From Pseudomaricurvus sp033283335 (GTDB taxonomy: Bacteria > Pseudomonadota > Gammaproteobacteria > Pseudomonadales > Cellvibrionaceae), in assembly GCA_033283335.1 (NCBI GenBank), contig JAWMQP010000004.1:62001-126000 (forward strand): a stretch of DNA of 64,000 bases, given 5' to 3'. A program made the position numbers and the translations under genes. Of the stretch, positions 63,025 to 64,000 are shown one piece after another; the first letter of the stretch is position 1; each line of letters starts with the position of its first letter. Below the pieces are notes generated by a model. It made no database searches, was not told where the DNA came from, and worked only from the letters and a program-made list of their open reading frames with translations.

Positions 63025-64000
63025 ATGGGCTATCGTTTTTATAACTTCAGGGTATTGGCCATCCTGACACTGGTGTTAACCACGCTGGTGGGCTGCACCA
63101 CCAACCCGGTCACCGGCGCCTCGCAATTCTCCCTGATCTCGCCCGAGCAGGAAGTCGCCATTGGCGCCAAACAATACCAGCCTTCCCAGCAAACCCAGGG
63201 CGGGGTCTACACCGTCGACCCGGACCTGAGCGTCTACGTCAACCAGGTGGGGCAAAAACTGGCAGCCAAAAGTGATCGTCCCAACCTGCCCTACGAGTTC
63301 GTCGTGCTCAATAACGATGTGCCCAATGCCTGGGCGCTGCCGGGCGGCAAGATCGCCATCAATCGCGGCCTGTTGACCAAACTCGACGATGAAGCCCAGC
63401 TGGCGGCCGTACTGGCCCATGAGATTGTGCACGCTGCCGCCCGCCACAGCGCCCAGCAAATGACCCAGGGCATGCTGCTCGGCATCGGTGGCCAGATAGC
63501 TGGTATTGTCGGCGAGCAGGCCGGTTACGGCGAACTGGTGGGCGTGGGCGCGCAAATGGGCTCGGCCCTGATCCAGGCCCGTTACGGTCGCGAGCAGGAG
63601 CTGGAAGCCGATCGCTATGGCATGCAGTACATGGCCCGCGCCGGCTATGAACCGGAAGCCGCAGTGGAGTTGCAGCAGACGTTTGTGAAACTGTCGGAAG
63701 GCCGGCACGCCAGTGGCTGGGACAGCTTGCTGGCCAGCCACCCACCGTCCCACGAACGGGTCAACGCCAACCGCAGTCACGCCGCCGAACTGCCCCACGG
63801 AGACCGCAGCAAGGCCGCCTATCAACGCGCCATCTCCCAGCTGAACAAGGATCTGCCCGCTTATGAGCAGCATCAACAGGCCCTCAAAGCCGCCAATGAC
63901 GGCAACAAGCAACAGGCGTTGGCACTGACCCAGAAAGCCATCAACGCGCAACCCAAAGAACCGTTGTTCTATGCCACCCAGGGGCAGTTACTGCTGCAAG
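63025..64000 (+). CDS. M48-family lipoprotein metalloprotease (3' end outside the window)
   Basis: 325 residues are present. The N-terminus is a lipoprotein signal with Cys24 (TTLVGC). The zinc motif HEIVH lies at residues 132-136 and the third ligand is in LEADRYG. NNDVPNAWALPGGKIAINRGL is the usual upstream strand. After the protease domain, the visible end (DLPAYEQHQQALKAANDGNK) begins a TPR-like region, as in BepA/YfgC-type proteins. It should be a periplasmic, membrane-anchored protease that monitors outer-membrane protein assembly. GGAG precedes ATG 63025; ATG 63013 is in frame but without good context. Confidence 0.9.
   Translation, partial: MGYRFYNFRVLAILTLVLTTLVGCTTNPVTGASQFSLISPEQEVAIGAKQYQPSQQTQGGVYTVDPDLSVYVNQVGQKLAAKSDRPNLPYEFVVLNNDVPNAWALPGGKIAINRGLLTKLDDEAQLAAVLAHEIVHAAARHSAQQMTQGMLLGIGGQIAGIVGEQAGYGELVGVGAQMGSALIQARYGREQELEADRYGMQYMARAGYEPEAAVELQQTFVKLSEGRHASGWDSLLASHPPSHERVNANRSHAAELPHGDRSKAAYQRAISQLNKDLPAYEQHQQALKAANDGNKQQALALTQKAINAQPKEPLFYATQGQLLLQ

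Noticed and set aside
63076..63951. Antisense open frame of 291 codons at the right edge
   Set aside because: The plus strand carries an M48 protease with lipobox, HEIVH and LEADRYG, which runs off the window. The antisense frame has no such support.

Overview
The window reads as chromosomal DNA of a marine or environmental gammaproteobacterium of the Pseudomonadales/Cellvibrionales type. The main reasons are the housekeeping block rph / yicC / gmk-rpoZ-spoT-ridA / phoR-phoB / ubiA-ubiC / HU / recG-oxyR, whose gene content and neighbourhoods recall the Pseudomonas chromosome, and the presence of two large TonB-dependent receptors and a RND pump. About 52 protein genes are supported. I found no rRNA, tRNA, CRISPR array, insertion sequence or prophage.

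Region 1 (1-22,100) is a polyamine and amino-compound catabolic region. It holds the 3' part of a spermidine-dehydrogenase-like flavoprotein, two gamma-glutamylputrescine-oxidase-like genes (PuuB), two gamma-glutamylpolyamine-synthetase-like genes (PuuA), one PuuD hydrolase, an aldehyde dehydrogenase, a TetR regulator, a DMT exporter, a cation-diffusion-facilitator and a solute-binding protein. A TonB receptor, a TPR-sulfotransferase, a cupin and a lipoprotein amidohydrolase lie among them. Together they can take putrescine-type amines through gamma-glutamylation, oxidation, aldehyde oxidation and release of glutamate.

Region 2 (22,300-44,300) is the conserved core: RNase PH and YicC, a LuxR regulator, a lipoprotein hydrolase, a 1068-residue autotransporter, then gmk, rpoZ, spoT, ridA, phoR and phoB with a small 11-residue-repeat lipoprotein between them, ubiA, ubiC, HU, a dicarboxylate symporter, a YbaK-HDOD fusion, recG and oxyR. 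Regulatory sites visible here are an OxyR half-site upstream of oxyR and a Pho-box-like repeat upstream of phoB.

Region 3 (44,400-56,000) is an accessory block with long AT-rich gaps. A RND adaptor and pump and a TonB receptor run leftward. Divergent from them is a tight set of four exported proteins: a Tat-signal FAD amine/L-amino-acid oxidase, a dihaem cytochrome c, a RidA with a Sec signal, and a DUF1805 (YunC-like) protein with a Sec signal. I infer a periplasmic amine or amino acid dehydrogenase that passes electrons to cytochrome c and uses an exported RidA to hydrolyse the imine product. This is the best candidate for an undescribed system.

Region 4 (56,000-64,000) holds the ABC-F protein YbiT, a YeeZ-like epimerase with an overlapping acyltransferase, a DUF938 methyltransferase, a CheY-PilZ-like protein, YaaA, a small unknown protein and the start of an M48 lipoprotein protease that runs off the right edge.

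An unexpected pattern recurs in the window. Four leftward genes (the cation transporter, ubiC, recG and the CheY-PilZ gene) each end in a 15-18 bp tandem duplication that spans or abuts the stop codon.
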